Source: Acidipropionibacterium sp.
GTDB taxonomy: Bacteria > Actinomycetota > Actinomycetes > Propionibacteriales > Propionibacteriaceae
NCBI GenBank assembly: GCA_022647765.1
Contig: JALCLH010000004.1
Span: 62,001-126,000 of the forward strand
Direction: 5' to 3'
Length of the DNA: 64,000 nucleotides
This document shows positions 29,529 to 38,251 of the stretch, one piece after another (positions within the stretch are counted from its first letter, which is position 1; every line of letters starts with the position of its first letter). A program made the position numbers and the translations under genes. The notes under the pieces are model-generated. The model ran no database searches. It had not been told where the DNA came from and was given only the letters and a program-made list of their open reading frames with translations.

Positions 29529-29739
29529 GCCGCCAAGCGTAGATGCGATCTCCCAGCTCTCCTGACAAGACACCGATCCGTGAGGCGATAACCGAGTGGA
29601 AACGAGTATCCCAATCGGCCTCGTGCACAAATGTCGGGTCGCTAAGAATACTTCCAGAAACTGGTTGTCCGCATTCTGAGATCAGCACTGTTCTGTCGCG
29701 GAAAACTGTCGGTGCTGCCTGCTTGAACTGATCCATAGT

Positions 29740-30081
29740 GTGGATGTCGGCTGCACCCGGGTGGGCGAATTCGTCGCCCTCGGAGTCGCCGCCGTCCTGG
29801 GAATCTCCGACCCCACAGCCTCGAAGCTCGGATGACATCGTCGACCTGCGCGCCCGGCACCCACTGATGTGGGCGGCTGTCCAGGACCTGAAGCTCGAGG
29901 TGTGGCAGGCCCGCAAAGTCGTCAGGACTTGGCATTTCCGGGTGAGAGTGATTCCGGTCATCGATCAGAACAGCGACCCGAGCGTGGATGCCTATCAGAT
30001 CCCAAACCGGATGAGAATAGCCCTGCAACTGCGCGAGGAGACCTCGATGTTCCCGTACTCATCACGACGATCAACGGCCAC
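29740..30081 (+). pseudogene. Decayed DUF222/HNH endonuclease-like gene
   Basis: Fragments of a DUF222-HNH protein survive in two frames. First comes TRVGEFVALGVAAVLGISD, then after a shift near 29825, RARHPLMWAAVQDLKLEVW and QARKVVRT. That is joined directly to VIDQNSDPSVDAYQIPNRMR and REETSMFPYSSR, from the C-terminal half near the HNH site. Intact members have well over 100 residues between those two parts, so a large internal deletion plus a frameshift is inferred. DUF222 genes are abundant, often inactivated, in actinobacteria. Confidence 0.65.
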
Positions 30082-30133
30082 ACCCACCGACTCCCCGACA
30101 TCCAGGAATCCGACCGAATGGAGACGCAGCGGG

Positions 30134-30538
30134 TCAACTGATGGCGGTGATTGCCGTGACCCCAGGAAGATCCCCGAACCGCGCTGCAGCGTCGCGGCTA
30201 ACGATCGCGCGTCCACTCTGCAGCGCGTGGGCGGCGATGATGAGATCATGTGCCGCTCGGGGACGCCCGGACCGACGGACGTGGGCGATGAGACGCGCAT
30301 GATGGGCAGCCGTCGCCTCGGTGTAGTCGAGGACTTCGACGGCGTCCATGATCACGGCCAGTGCCCGAGCCCGGGCGGCGGCGCGCTCCGCGGTGTCGGC
30401 CAACTCGATGCCGGTGCGGTATTCCGCCACTGTAATGGCCGCGATCGCGAGATCGTCGTCGTCCAGACTCGTACGATCGATCCTGTCCCGCTCGTAGTCG
30501 ATGAGGACGTTCGTGTCCAGAATCAGTCGCCGTCCCAC
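30134..30538 (-). CDS. vapC: VapC-type PIN-domain toxin
   Basis: 134-residue PIN ribonuclease. The acidic residues are in LILDTNVLIDYER (D8), ITVAEYRTGIE (E40), AHDLIIAAHAL (D96) and IVSRDAAARF (D114), a complete active site. It overlaps its antitoxin by 16 bp. Targets of VapC toxins are usually tRNA or rRNA; which one here is unknown. Confidence 0.9.
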   Translation of the reverse strand: MGRRLILDTNVLIDYERDRIDRTSLDDDDLAIAAITVAEYRTGIELADTAERAAARARALAVIMDAVEVLDYTEATAAHHARLIAHVRRSGRPRAAHDLIIAAHALQSGRAIVSRDAAARFGDLPGVTAITAIS

Positions 30539-30780
30539 GGATCGGTGCCTTCCTGAGTGAGGCGGGAGATCGCGTCGGCAATGTCGTCGGCGAAGCGGTC
30601 ATCCGGGGGAGTCAGGCCTGCCAGCGCGACTCGAAGATCCCGCCCCGTCCGCCGCGAAACGGGCCGAATCTCGGCTACGCGACGGCCCCCACGGGTGACG
30701 ACGACCGACTCTCCGGCCTCTGCACCGTCGAGCAGATCGGAGAAGCGCCGAGATGCTTCGGTCGCGCTAATGGTTCGCAT
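30523..30780 (-). CDS. vapB: VapB-type antitoxin (Phd/YefM fold)
   Basis: 85 residues. N-terminal Phd/YefM DNA-binding fold MRTISATEASRRFSDLLDG and VVVTRGGRRVAEIRP; the C-terminal half (PDDRFADDIADAISRL) should wrap the toxin. It is the first gene of the operon. A perfect palindrome lies 11 bp before the start. Confidence 0.88.
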   Translation of the reverse strand: MRTISATEASRRFSDLLDGAEAGESVVVTRGGRRVAEIRPVSRRTGRDLRVALAGLTPPDDRFADDIADAISRLTQEGTDPWDGD

Positions 30781-30791
30781 GAATCCATCAT

Positions 30792-30806
30792 ATCTGATAA
30801 TCAGAT
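30792..30806. promoter_or_regulatory. Palindromic operator candidate of vapBC
   Basis: ATCTGATAATCAGAT is a perfect 7+1+7 palindrome just upstream of vapB, in an AT-rich patch unlike the GC-rich surroundings. VapB-type antitoxins autorepress through such sites. Confidence 0.6.
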
Positions 30807-30825
30807 TGTATCGAGCCGAACCGCC

Positions 30826-32016
30826 TCAGAGCACCCTGGCGCGGACGGTCCCTTCCAGATGGGCGACGTCGGCCAGCAGACCGCGATCGGTCTCGGCGAT
30901 GTCGAGGACGGCGTATCCCAGATCCCCGCGGGTGGCCAGCGCCTGATAGGTGACATTGCCGCCGTGATCGGCGATCAACCGGTTGAGGTGGGCCATCACT
31001 CCGGGGATGTTCTGGTGCAGGTGCCCGATCCTGGTCCCGTTGACCGGGGCCGGGGTGATGTCGGGCAGGTTGACGCTCATACTAGTCGAGGCGTTCTCGC
31101 AGTAGTCGATGAGCTTGTTCGCGACATAACGGCCGATGTCGACCTGGGCCTCCTGGGTCGACCCGCCGACGTGCGGGGTGAGGATGACATTGTCCAGATG
31201 GGTGAGCGGAGAGACGAAGGGCTCGTCGCCGGACTTCGGCTCGGACGGGAAGACGTCGAGTCCGGCTCCGGCGATATGGCCGGAGCGCAGGTTCTCCGCC
31301 AGCGCGTCGATGTCGACGATCTTGCCGCGCGAGAGGTTGATGAGGATGGAGCGGGGGCGCATCATCTCGAACTCGTTCGGCCCGAACAGCCCGATGTTCT
31401 CCTTGCGTCCGTCGACGTGGATGCTCACCGTCTCGACGGTCTGGAGGAGCTCCTCCAGGGACTCGCACTTCTGGGCGTTGCCGAGCGGCAGCTTGTCGGC
31501 GATGTCATAGAACCACACCCGCATGCCCAGCGCCTCGGCGAGCACCGACAGCTGAGATCCGATATTGCCGTAGCCGACGATGCCCAGCTTCCGGCCACGG
31601 ATCTCATGGGACCCCACCGCGGACTTGCGCCACACCCCGTTGTGCATCTGGGTGTTGCGGTCCCCCAGCCGCCGGGCCAGCGCGATGATCTCGGCAATCA
31701 CCAGTTCGACTACCGACCGGGTGTTGGAATAAGGGGCGTTGAACGCCGCGATGCCGGCCTGGGCGAGAGCCGGCAGGTCCAGCTGATTGGTGCCGATGCA
31801 GAACGCCCCGACCGCAGTCAGGGTGTCCCCGCGCTCCTCGACCACCCGCCGGGTGACATTGGTCCGGGAGCGGACGCCGAGCAGGTCGACGCCGTCCAGG
31901 GCCTCGATGAGCTCGTCCTCCCCGAGAGCCTTGCTGAGCCGTTCCACCTCGTAACCCTGGGATCGCAGAGTCCTGACGGCCTCGTCATGGATGTTCTCGA
32001 GCAGGAGTGCCTTCAT
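30826..32016 (-). CDS. serA: D-3-phosphoglycerate dehydrogenase, E. coli-type
   Basis: First step of serine synthesis. It has 396 residues with Rossmann motif GIVGYGNIGSQLSVLAEALG, the catalytic Arg in LINLSRGKIVD, Glu in FPSEPKSGDEP, His in ILTPHVGGST, and a C-terminal ACT domain. It lacks the extra intervening domain of the longer mycobacterial-type SerA (about 530 aa), so it belongs to the shorter class. Confidence 0.93.
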   Translation of the reverse strand: MKALLLENIHDEAVRTLRSQGYEVERLSKALGEDELIEALDGVDLLGVRSRTNVTRRVVEERGDTLTAVGAFCIGTNQLDLPALAQAGIAAFNAPYSNTRSVVELVIAEIIALARRLGDRNTQMHNGVWRKSAVGSHEIRGRKLGIVGYGNIGSQLSVLAEALGMRVWFYDIADKLPLGNAQKCESLEELLQTVETVSIHVDGRKENIGLFGPNEFEMMRPRSILINLSRGKIVDIDALAENLRSGHIAGAGLDVFPSEPKSGDEPFVSPLTHLDNVILTPHVGGSTQEAQVDIGRYVANKLIDYCENASTSMSVNLPDITPAPVNGTRIGHLHQNIPGVMAHLNRLIADHGGNVTYQALATRGDLGYAVLDIAETDRGLLADVAHLEGTVRARVL

Positions 32017-32094
32017 GGCTCCCCAGTCTAGGAAGCCGGAAGCGGCCGTCTCACACGCTGAAAGCGGCCGGCGAGCATGGTATATACGCCACTC

Positions 32095-32898
32095 TCAGAC
32101 CCGGATCCGGGGCACTGCGGCCAGCAGATCCCGGGTCACCCGGTGCTGCGGGTCGGCGTAGACCTCGGCCAGCGGTCCGGCCTCCACAATCCTGCCGTGC
32201 GCCATCACAGCGACCTCGTCGCACAGGTGGCGCACCACCGCCAGATCGTGGGAGACGAAGACCATCGTGAGTCGCCGTGCCCCCACCAGCTCGGTGAGCA
32301 GGTTGAGCACCTGGGCGCGCACCGAGACGTCCAGGGCCGAGACCGGCTCGTCGGCCAGCAGCACCGCAGGCCGGGTCACCAGGGCCCGGGCGATCGCGAT
32401 CCGCTGACGCTGCCCGCCGGAGAACTCGTGGGGGAAGCGCCGGAACATCTCCGGATCCAGCCCGACCTCGGCCATCACCTCGGTCAGCCGTGCCCTCACC
32501 TGCTCGGGTGCTCCCGCAGTCCTGCGCAGCAGCGGGGAGCGCAGCGGCTCGGTGATGGTGCGCCCGACATTCATCCGCGGGTCCAGGGAGGATCGCGGGT
32601 CCTGCAGCACCAGGGCGACATTGGCGCGCAGGTCCGCCAGCTCCCGGGGGCGACGCCCCAGGATCGATCGCCCGCGGAAGGCCACCTCTCCGCGGTCGGG
32701 GCGCTGCAGCCCGGCCAGCACCCGTAGCAGGGTGGACTTTCCCGAGCCGGACTCCCCCACCACTCCGACGCGACGCCCGGATCGCACCGTCAGCGACACG
32801 TCGTCGAGGGCCTGGACGCCGCCGCGGGCCGGTCCCAGGTGAAGGCTCACATGCTCGGCGGCGAGCTCGGGGACGGCGTCTGGAACCTGATCGCTCAT
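32095..32898 (-). CDS. Peptide/nickel ABC transporter ATPase (DppF-like)
   Basis: 267 residues. Walker A GVVGESGSGKSTLLR, signature FSGGQRQRIAIARAL, Walker B AVLLADEPVSALDVS and the switch His in FVSHDLAV are intact. ATG 32898 overlaps the preceding ATPase by 4 bp. Last gene of a five-gene importer operon: binding protein, two permeases, two ATPases. Confidence 0.9.
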   Translation of the reverse strand: MSDQVPDAVPELAAEHVSLHLGPARGGVQALDDVSLTVRSGRRVGVVGESGSGKSTLLRVLAGLQRPDRGEVAFRGRSILGRRPRELADLRANVALVLQDPRSSLDPRMNVGRTITEPLRSPLLRRTAGAPEQVRARLTEVMAEVGLDPEMFRRFPHEFSGGQRQRIAIARALVTRPAVLLADEPVSALDVSVRAQVLNLLTELVGARRLTMVFVSHDLAVVRHLCDEVAVMAHGRIVEAGPLAEVYADPQHRVTRDLLAAVPRIRV

Positions 32899-33710
32899 TC
32901 GTCCTCCAGGAGGATCTGCCGGCCGGGCTCGACCAGGTCCAGCTGCGCGGCCCGCAGCAGCCGCCGGGTGTAGGGGTGCTGCGGGTGGCGCAGCAGCCGG
33001 TCGGTGGAGTTCCGCTCGACCAGCTCCCCGTCGCGCATCACCATGATGTCGCCGCACACCTGCGAGACCACCGCCAGGTCGTGGGAGATGAACAGGCAGG
33101 CCGCGCCGACGGCGTCCAGCACCTCGTCGAGGGTCTCCAGAACCCGGGCCTGAACGGTGACGTCGAGGGCCGTGGTGGGCTCGTCGCAGATCAGCAGGTC
33201 GGGGCTGTTGACCAGGGCCATCGCCATCAGGGCCCGCTGTCGCTGTCCGCCGGAGAGCTGATGCGGGTAGGAGTCGGCGATCCGCCGGGGTTCGGGCAGC
33301 CCGACCTGGTCCAGCATGTCGACCACAGTGCCGCGGGCCGACCCGCCGCGCGAGTGGTGCAGGCGCAGCGCCTCGGCCACCTGGCGTCCGACCTTCATGG
33401 TGGGATCCAGGGCGGTCATCGGCTCCTGGAAGACCATCGCGATCTGGTCCCCGCGCAGCAGGGACATCTCCTTGTCATCGAGGTCCAGCAGCTCGGTGCC
33501 GCGCCAGCGGATCGAGCCGGAGACCCGGGCAGTCTCGGGCAGCAGCCCCATCACCGCCAGGCCGGTGACCGACTTGCCGGAACCCGACTCCCCGATCAGG
33601 CCGAGTCGCTGGCCGGGGGCCACGGTGAAGTCGATGCCGGTGACGCCGCGGCGTCGCCGGCGGCCGAACTCGACGCGCAGCTGCTCCACCCGCAGCAGAT
33701 CGTCGGTCAT
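32895..33710 (-). CDS. Peptide/nickel ABC transporter ATPase (DppD-like)
   Basis: 271 residues with Walker A GLIGESGSGKSVTGLA, the Q-loop FQEPMTALDP, signature LSGGQRQRALMAMAL and Walker B LLICDEPTTALDVT. The family C-terminal oligopeptide extension (HPQHPYTRRLLRA) is present. It pairs with the DppF-like ATPase. Confidence 0.9.
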   Translation of the reverse strand: MTDDLLRVEQLRVEFGRRRRRGVTGIDFTVAPGQRLGLIGESGSGKSVTGLAVMGLLPETARVSGSIRWRGTELLDLDDKEMSLLRGDQIAMVFQEPMTALDPTMKVGRQVAEALRLHHSRGGSARGTVVDMLDQVGLPEPRRIADSYPHQLSGGQRQRALMAMALVNSPDLLICDEPTTALDVTVQARVLETLDEVLDAVGAACLFISHDLAVVSQVCGDIMVMRDGELVERNSTDRLLRHPQHPYTRRLLRAAQLDLVEPGRQILLEDE

Positions 33711-33734
33711 CGCAGCCTCCTCATTCCGGCTCCC

Positions 33735-34548
33735 TCATCTCAGTTCTCTCAGACGCGGGTCGAGGAAGTCGCGCAGACCGTCTCCGAGCAGGGTGAATCC
33801 CATCACCGCGGCGGCGATCGCCAGTCCGGGCCACAGGATCTGGGCCGGGCTGTTGAACAGGTAGGCCTGCCCGTCGCGCAGCATCCGGCCCCAGGTGGGC
33901 ACGGTGGCCGGGGTGGCCAGACCCAGGTAGCTCAACGCCGCCTCGGCGAGGATCGCCATCGCATAGGAACACCGAGGCCTGGACGCCGATCAGCGGTGCG
34001 ATATTGGGCAGCACATGGCTGCGGGCGATCGCCCCGGTGGTGATCCCCGATGAGCGGGCCGCCAGCACATAGTCCTGGCTCATCACCTGCCAGGTCGCCG
34101 CCCGGGTGATCCTGGCGAAGACCGGCACCGTGGAGACGCCGATCGCGATCATCCCGGTCAGCGTCGATCCGCCCACCGCCGCGGCCAGGATGATGGCCAG
34201 CAGCAGGGCGGGGAAGGCGTAGAGGAGGTCGGAGGCCCGCGAGGAGACCCGCGACCACGGGCGGTGCAGCATCGCCGAGGCCATTCCCCAGGGCACTCCC
34301 AGCCCGGCCCCGATCAACACCGAGACGACGCCGACCAACAGGCAGATCCGGGCGCCGACCAGCAGTCTGGAGAGAATGTCGGCGCCGAATGCGTCGGTGC
34401 CCAGCAGGTGGCGCGCCGAAGGTCCCTGGAGGCGCTGGGCGGGCACCACCGCCGACGGGTCGAAGGGCGTCCACACCAGTGAGACCAGGGCGGCGGCGAG
34501 GATGAGGCCGATCAGCACGGAGCCGATCACCAGTCCGGTGCGCTTCAT
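33735..34548 (-). CDS. Peptide/nickel ABC transporter permease (DppC-like; 1-base insertion)
   Basis: Inner-membrane permease with about five helices and the coupling loop SGITTGAIARSHVLPNIAPL. The frame breaks at 33966-33967: with one base removed it reads ASVFYAMAILAEAALSYLGL, the expected sequence. ATG 34548 overlaps the dppB stop. Confidence 0.87.
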
Positions 34549-35519
34549 GACTCCTCCCCCCGCTCGCCGGAGGAGACTCTCAGTCTCGGGTCGATGAGGA
34601 TGACCAGGGCGTCCACCAGGAAGTTGATCAGCAGCACCAGGGCGACCAGCACCATCACCACATCGGCCACCACCACGAGATCGCGCAACGAGACGGCGTC
34701 CAGCAGGTAGGAGCCCAGCCCGGGGATCACGAAGACCTGCTCGACGACGATCGCGCCGACCAGCATGGTCGACAGCTGGAGGCCGACCACCGTCACCAGG
34801 CTGATCGAGGCGTTGCGCAGGCCGTGGCGGATCAGCGCCGGCCACAGCCGCCAGCCGATCGCCCGCGCGGTGCGCAGGTGATCGTCGGCCAGCACGTCGA
34901 CGAAGGCGCTGCGACGTATCGCGACAGCACCGCCGACTGGACGATCGCCAGCGCCAGCACCGGCAGGATCAGGTGCCGGAACCACTGCCAGGGCCCGCTC
35001 AGCAGCGGCGAGTAGCCGCCGGCGGGCAGCCAGCCCAGGGTGACCGAGAACAGCAGGATCAGCAGGATTCCGGCCAGGAAGGCGGGCACGCTCATCAGGA
35101 TCTGGGAGGCCGCCGAGACCGCCAGGCCGCGCGCCCTGCGGCGGTGCACCGCGGCGTAGATGCCGACCGGGACGCAGGCCAGGACGGCCACCTGCCATCG
35201 CGCCGCCGACCAGCCAGCCGGTGACCGCCAGCCGGGAGGCGATGTCCGGGCCGATCGGCTCGCCGGTGATCGCGGAGACTCCCAGGTCGCCGGTCAGCAT
35301 CCGCGACAGCCAGTCCAGATAGCGCACCATGAACGGCCGGTCCAGGCCCAGCTGCCCGCGCAGCGCCGCGGCCGCCGATGGGCTCGCGTTGGTGCCGAGC
35401 ATCACCTGGGCGACGTCGCCGGGCAGCAGGTTGAGCAGCGCGAAGACGATGAGGGAGGCGATCAGCAGGCTGACGACGAACTCGATGAGGGGGCGCGACA
35501 GACGCCGAAGCAGGGTCAT
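34545..35519 (-). CDS. Peptide/nickel ABC transporter permease (DppB-like; two compensating indels)
   Basis: Begins MTLLRRLSRPLIEFVVSLLI, with VVEQVFVIPGLGSYLLDAV near the end. The open frame hides a central stretch in the wrong frame: an extra base at about 35192 and a missing base at about 34915 enclose it. Read correctly, the middle is PVGIYAAVHRRRARGLAVSA, then MSVPAFLAGILLILLFSVTL, as in the family. Two opposite indels in one gene point to sequencing error. Confidence 0.85.
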   Translation of the reverse strand: MTLLRRLSRPLIEFVVSLLIASLIVFALLNLLPGDVAQVMLGTNASPSAAAALRGQLGLDRPFMVRYLDWLSRMLTGDLGVSAITGEPIGPDIASRLAVTGWLVGGAMAGGRPGLRPGRHLRRGAPPQGARPGGLGGLPDPDERARLPGRNPADPAVLGHPGLAARRRLLAAAERALAVVPAPDPAGAGAGDRPVGGAVAIRRSAFVDVLADDHLRTARAIGWRLWPALIRHGLRNASISLVTVVGLQLSTMLVGAIVVEQVFVIPGLGSYLLDAVSLRDLVVVADVVMVLVALVLLINFLVDALVILIDPRLRVSSGERGEES

Positions 35520-37036
35520 CCGCCGACCTCCCGAGCCCGGTGAGATCGAAGCTGAGGGTAGCCGCGTTGCGCTGCAGGCCGGTGATCCCGGCCCTGGCCA
35601 CGGTGATCTTCGGCATCAGGTAGAGGAAGTCGCTCGCGGCGTCGTCGGCCAGCAGGATCGAGGCCTGCCGCATCCTGGCCGTGGACTGGTCGGCCGGCCC
35701 GGTGAGGGCCTGGTCGACCAGTGCGGTGAAGGCCGGGTTGCGATAGCGCCAGTAGTAGTCGGGGCTGGCCCAGTTGACGATGTCGCGCGGCTCGACGTGG
35801 GCGATCACCGTCATGTCGTAGTCCGCCCGGGTGTAGACGACGTCGAGCCAGCGGGCCGGGAACTCCAGCTCGTCGGTGACCACGGTGATTCCGATCTTCG
35901 CCAGCATGGCGGTGATGACCCGGGTGGAGGCGGTGGCGTAGGGCAGGGTCGGCACCCGCAGTCTCAGGGTGAGGCCGTGGCCGTAGCCGGCCTCGCGCAG
36001 CAGTTGGCGGGCCCGGTCGGGGTTGTAGGGCCAGCGCCTCGACAGGTCGGTGTACCAGGGATCGGTGGGTGGCACCATCGATCCGATGAGGCTGCCCTGG
36101 CCGTTCGTGACGATGTCCATCAGCCCCTGACGGTCGATGGCCATCAGGATCGCCTCGCGGACCCGCCGGTCGGACAGTGCTGTGACGGAGTTGTTGAGGC
36201 CGAGCACCACCTCACCGTTGGTGGTGCCGCGCAGCACGGTGAACCGCTTCGGATCGGAGAATCGCGAGAGAGCCTGGGGTATGGCCAGGTCGGTGACGAC
36301 GTCGAGATCTCCCGACAGCAGGGCCGCCGTCTCGGAGGTGGGGTCGGCGTAGTAGCTGAATCTGATGTGGTGGACCTGGGGGCGCTGGTGCCAGGCGGCC
36401 GGGGAGGCCTCCAGGTCGACCGACTCCCCCGGGGAGAAGCCGGTGACGCGATAAGGACCGGATCCGGCCGGGTGGATCGCCAGATCCTTCGTGTGGGCCA
36501 GATCGATGATGACGCCGGCGGTGCCGGCCAGGTTGTACAGCAGGAAGTTGTCGCGATGGGCCAGGGTGAGCACGACCCGGCCCTTCGTCGTCGGCGGTGA
36601 TCGAGCGGATCGCCGAGAGCTGGGTCTGCAGCACCGCCCCGGCCTTCTTGGAGCGCAGCAGGTCCAGGGAGGCAGCGACGGCGTCCGCGTCGACCCTGGC
36701 TCCGGAGGCGAACCGGGCCTGGTCGTTGAGGGTGAAGGTGTAGCGCAGGCCGTCGGGGCTCTCGGTCCAGGAGGTGGCCAGCAGGGGCTTCAGCGCGCCG
36801 TCGTCATCGACCCGCAGCAGGGTCTCGTAGACGTTGTAGAGCAGCACCTGGGGGATCGCGGCTGCCGTGTTGGAGACCAGATCCAGGGTCGGCGGGGCGG
36901 CGGTGGCGCCGATCATCAAGGTGTCCTGCGACTTCTGCGCGCCGCATCCGGCCAGGGTCATCAGGAGCAGCGACAGGGCGCTGAGGGCGGCCAGAATTCG
37001 GCGGGGCAGACGCCGAGGCCGGCGAGGTCCGCGCAT
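35516..37036 (-). CDS. Peptide/nickel ABC transporter substrate-binding lipoprotein (frameshifted)
   Basis: Family 5 extracellular binding protein. A lipoprotein signal (LSLLLMTLAGCGAQ, lipobox Cys about 31) starts at 37036. The frame breaks at about 36581 (one extra base in a CCC run; corrected DDEGRVVLTLAHRD). The C-terminal part then runs past dppB unless one base is missing near 35530, where the frame would give LTGLGEVGG and stop at 35516, overlapping the dppB ATG. The 35516 end is therefore inferred. Confidence 0.8.
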
Positions 37037-37971
37037 CGGCGTCCTCCTCCCGGTTCGACGTCTGGCGAGTCCGTCACGCCGGAAGGGCCGGTCATGACGG
37101 CTTGGAGTTTAGTGACGCCCGGTGGCGACGGCCCGACGGGAAGCCTCCGAGCTTCCCCGGCCGATTGTGGCCGGTCCGCACAACCGCTAGCCTCCCCGGC
37201 CGCCCAGTGCGGCTTCAGCGGGACCGACAGGCCGGTCCAGGCCCACCAGGTGCAGGCCAGCATCGGCATCGCGAGGAGCAGGATCCAGATCGACGCCGGA
37301 ACCCGTGTGAGGCGGGCGAGGACGCCGGGATCCTGGCCGGCGTCGCCGTGGAGAGCGACGGCGATGAGGTGTCTCCAGGCCCCGATCAGCAGGATCGCGC
37401 CGAGCCAGACCACTGCTGCCGCCGACCACGGCGTCGTTCCACTCCACCACAGGAGTCCGTCGGCGGCGATGAGTGCCAGCACCCAGGCCGCGGTGAACAG
37501 CGAGCGGACCCGCACCAGCACGGCGATGAGGGCGAGCAGGACGCCGACCAGGACGATGCCGGCGCGCCCCTGCACGGCGGCCTGGATGGCCAGCGCCCCG
37601 ATGAGGGCGGGCATCGGGTAGCCGGCAGCTGCGGTGAGAACGGTTCCCGGCCCGGCACGTCTGCCGACGGTGACGGTGTGTCCGGACATGTCGGGACTGA
37701 TGACGAAGCCGGAGAACCGCCTGCCGCACAGCAGGCCGACGAGGCCGTGGCCCACCTCGTGGACCAGGGCGACCACCGGGCGCACCAGCCGCCACGCCGG
37801 CGGCGTCGCAACGGTGCCAACGGCAAGACCTACGGCGGCCAGCAACCACCGCCCGGTGACCGGGTCGACCGCAGTGAGGCTGGAGCCGAGCCGAGCGAGC
37901 AGCTCGTCGAGAATGCGTCGCCAGTCCACCTCCCCATCATGGCGCGGCCATCCTGGTGCGGCGGCGGCCAC
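36961..37971 (-). CDS. M50 family (site-2 protease-like) membrane protein, C-terminal end uncertain
   Basis: Membrane protein with the zinc motif VALVHEVGHGLVGLL (H-E-x-x-H, about residues 68-82) and about six further helices, like the M50B peptidase-like proteins of actinobacteria. Function unknown. The open frame overlaps the binding-protein start by 76 bp and its last 75 or so residues look non-coding. A shift near 37200 would instead end the gene at a TAG at 37187, which would clear the overlap. The start is also unsure (37971, or GTG 37929). Confidence 0.6.
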   Translation of the reverse strand: MAAAAPGWPRHDGEVDWRRILDELLARLGSSLTAVDPVTGRWLLAAVGLAVGTVATPPAWRLVRPVVALVHEVGHGLVGLLCGRRFSGFVISPDMSGHTVTVGRRAGPGTVLTAAAGYPMPALIGALAIQAAVQGRAGIVLVGVLLALIAVLVRVRSLFTAAWVLALIAADGLLWWSGTTPWSAAAVVWLGAILLIGAWRHLIAVALHGDAGQDPGVLARLTRVPASIWILLLAMPMLACTWWAWTGLSVPLKPHWAAGEASGCADRPQSAGEARRLPVGPSPPGVTKLQAVMTGPSGVTDSPDVEPGGGRRCADLAGLGVCPAEFWPPSAPCRCS

Positions 37972-38057
37972 CCATGGCGCGGTAACTATCGCTTGACCCG
38001 GCCTCTCGCCGCAGATTTGCCTGTCTGGACCGTCTCAGGTAGTGTTTCCTCTTGCGA

Positions 38058-38131
38058 CGCGGGGTGGAGCAGTTCGGTAGCTCGCTGGGCTCATAACCCA
38101 GAGGTCACAGGTTCAAATCCTGTCCCCGCTA
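38058..38131 (+). tRNA. Initiator tRNA-Met(CAT)
   Basis: 74-nt cloverleaf with initiator features: position 1 C does not pair with its partner, and three consecutive G-C pairs close the anticodon stem (GGG CTCATAA CCC). T-arm GTTCAAATC. CCA is not encoded. Confidence 0.96.
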
Positions 38132-38157
38132 CGAGAAACCGCGTGGTGACGCGGTGA

Positions 38158-38190
38158 AACGGCCCCTCAGACATTGTTTGAGGGGCCGTT
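38158..38190 (+). terminator. Terminator after tRNA-fMet
   Basis: 12-bp perfect stem AACGGCCCCTCA/TGAGGGGCCGTT with a 9-nt loop, 27 nt after the tRNA. A smaller hairpin, CCGCGT/ACGCGG, sits between. Confidence 0.7.
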
Positions 38191-38251
38191 GTCGTGTCCA
38201 GGTCACACAAAAGGATCCACGACCTCGCCGTGGACCACGAGATGAAACTTG

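Noticed and set aside
29869-30141. Plus-strand frame ending DLDVPVLITTINGHTHRLPD
   Set aside because: It overlaps the DUF222/HNH remnant in another frame; the remnant reading explains the bases better, so I do not call a separate gene.
34545-35519. dppB as an intact gene, because one frame stays open throughout
   Set aside because: Residues about 105-205 in that frame are Arg/Pro/Gly-rich and not membrane-like; the correct sequence lies in another frame between two opposite indels.
38132-38157. Second terminator or attachment site right after tRNA-fMet
   Set aside because: The small CCGCGT/ACGCGG hairpin is too weak, and no repeat of the tRNA 3' end was found further along, so I see no integrase-type site.
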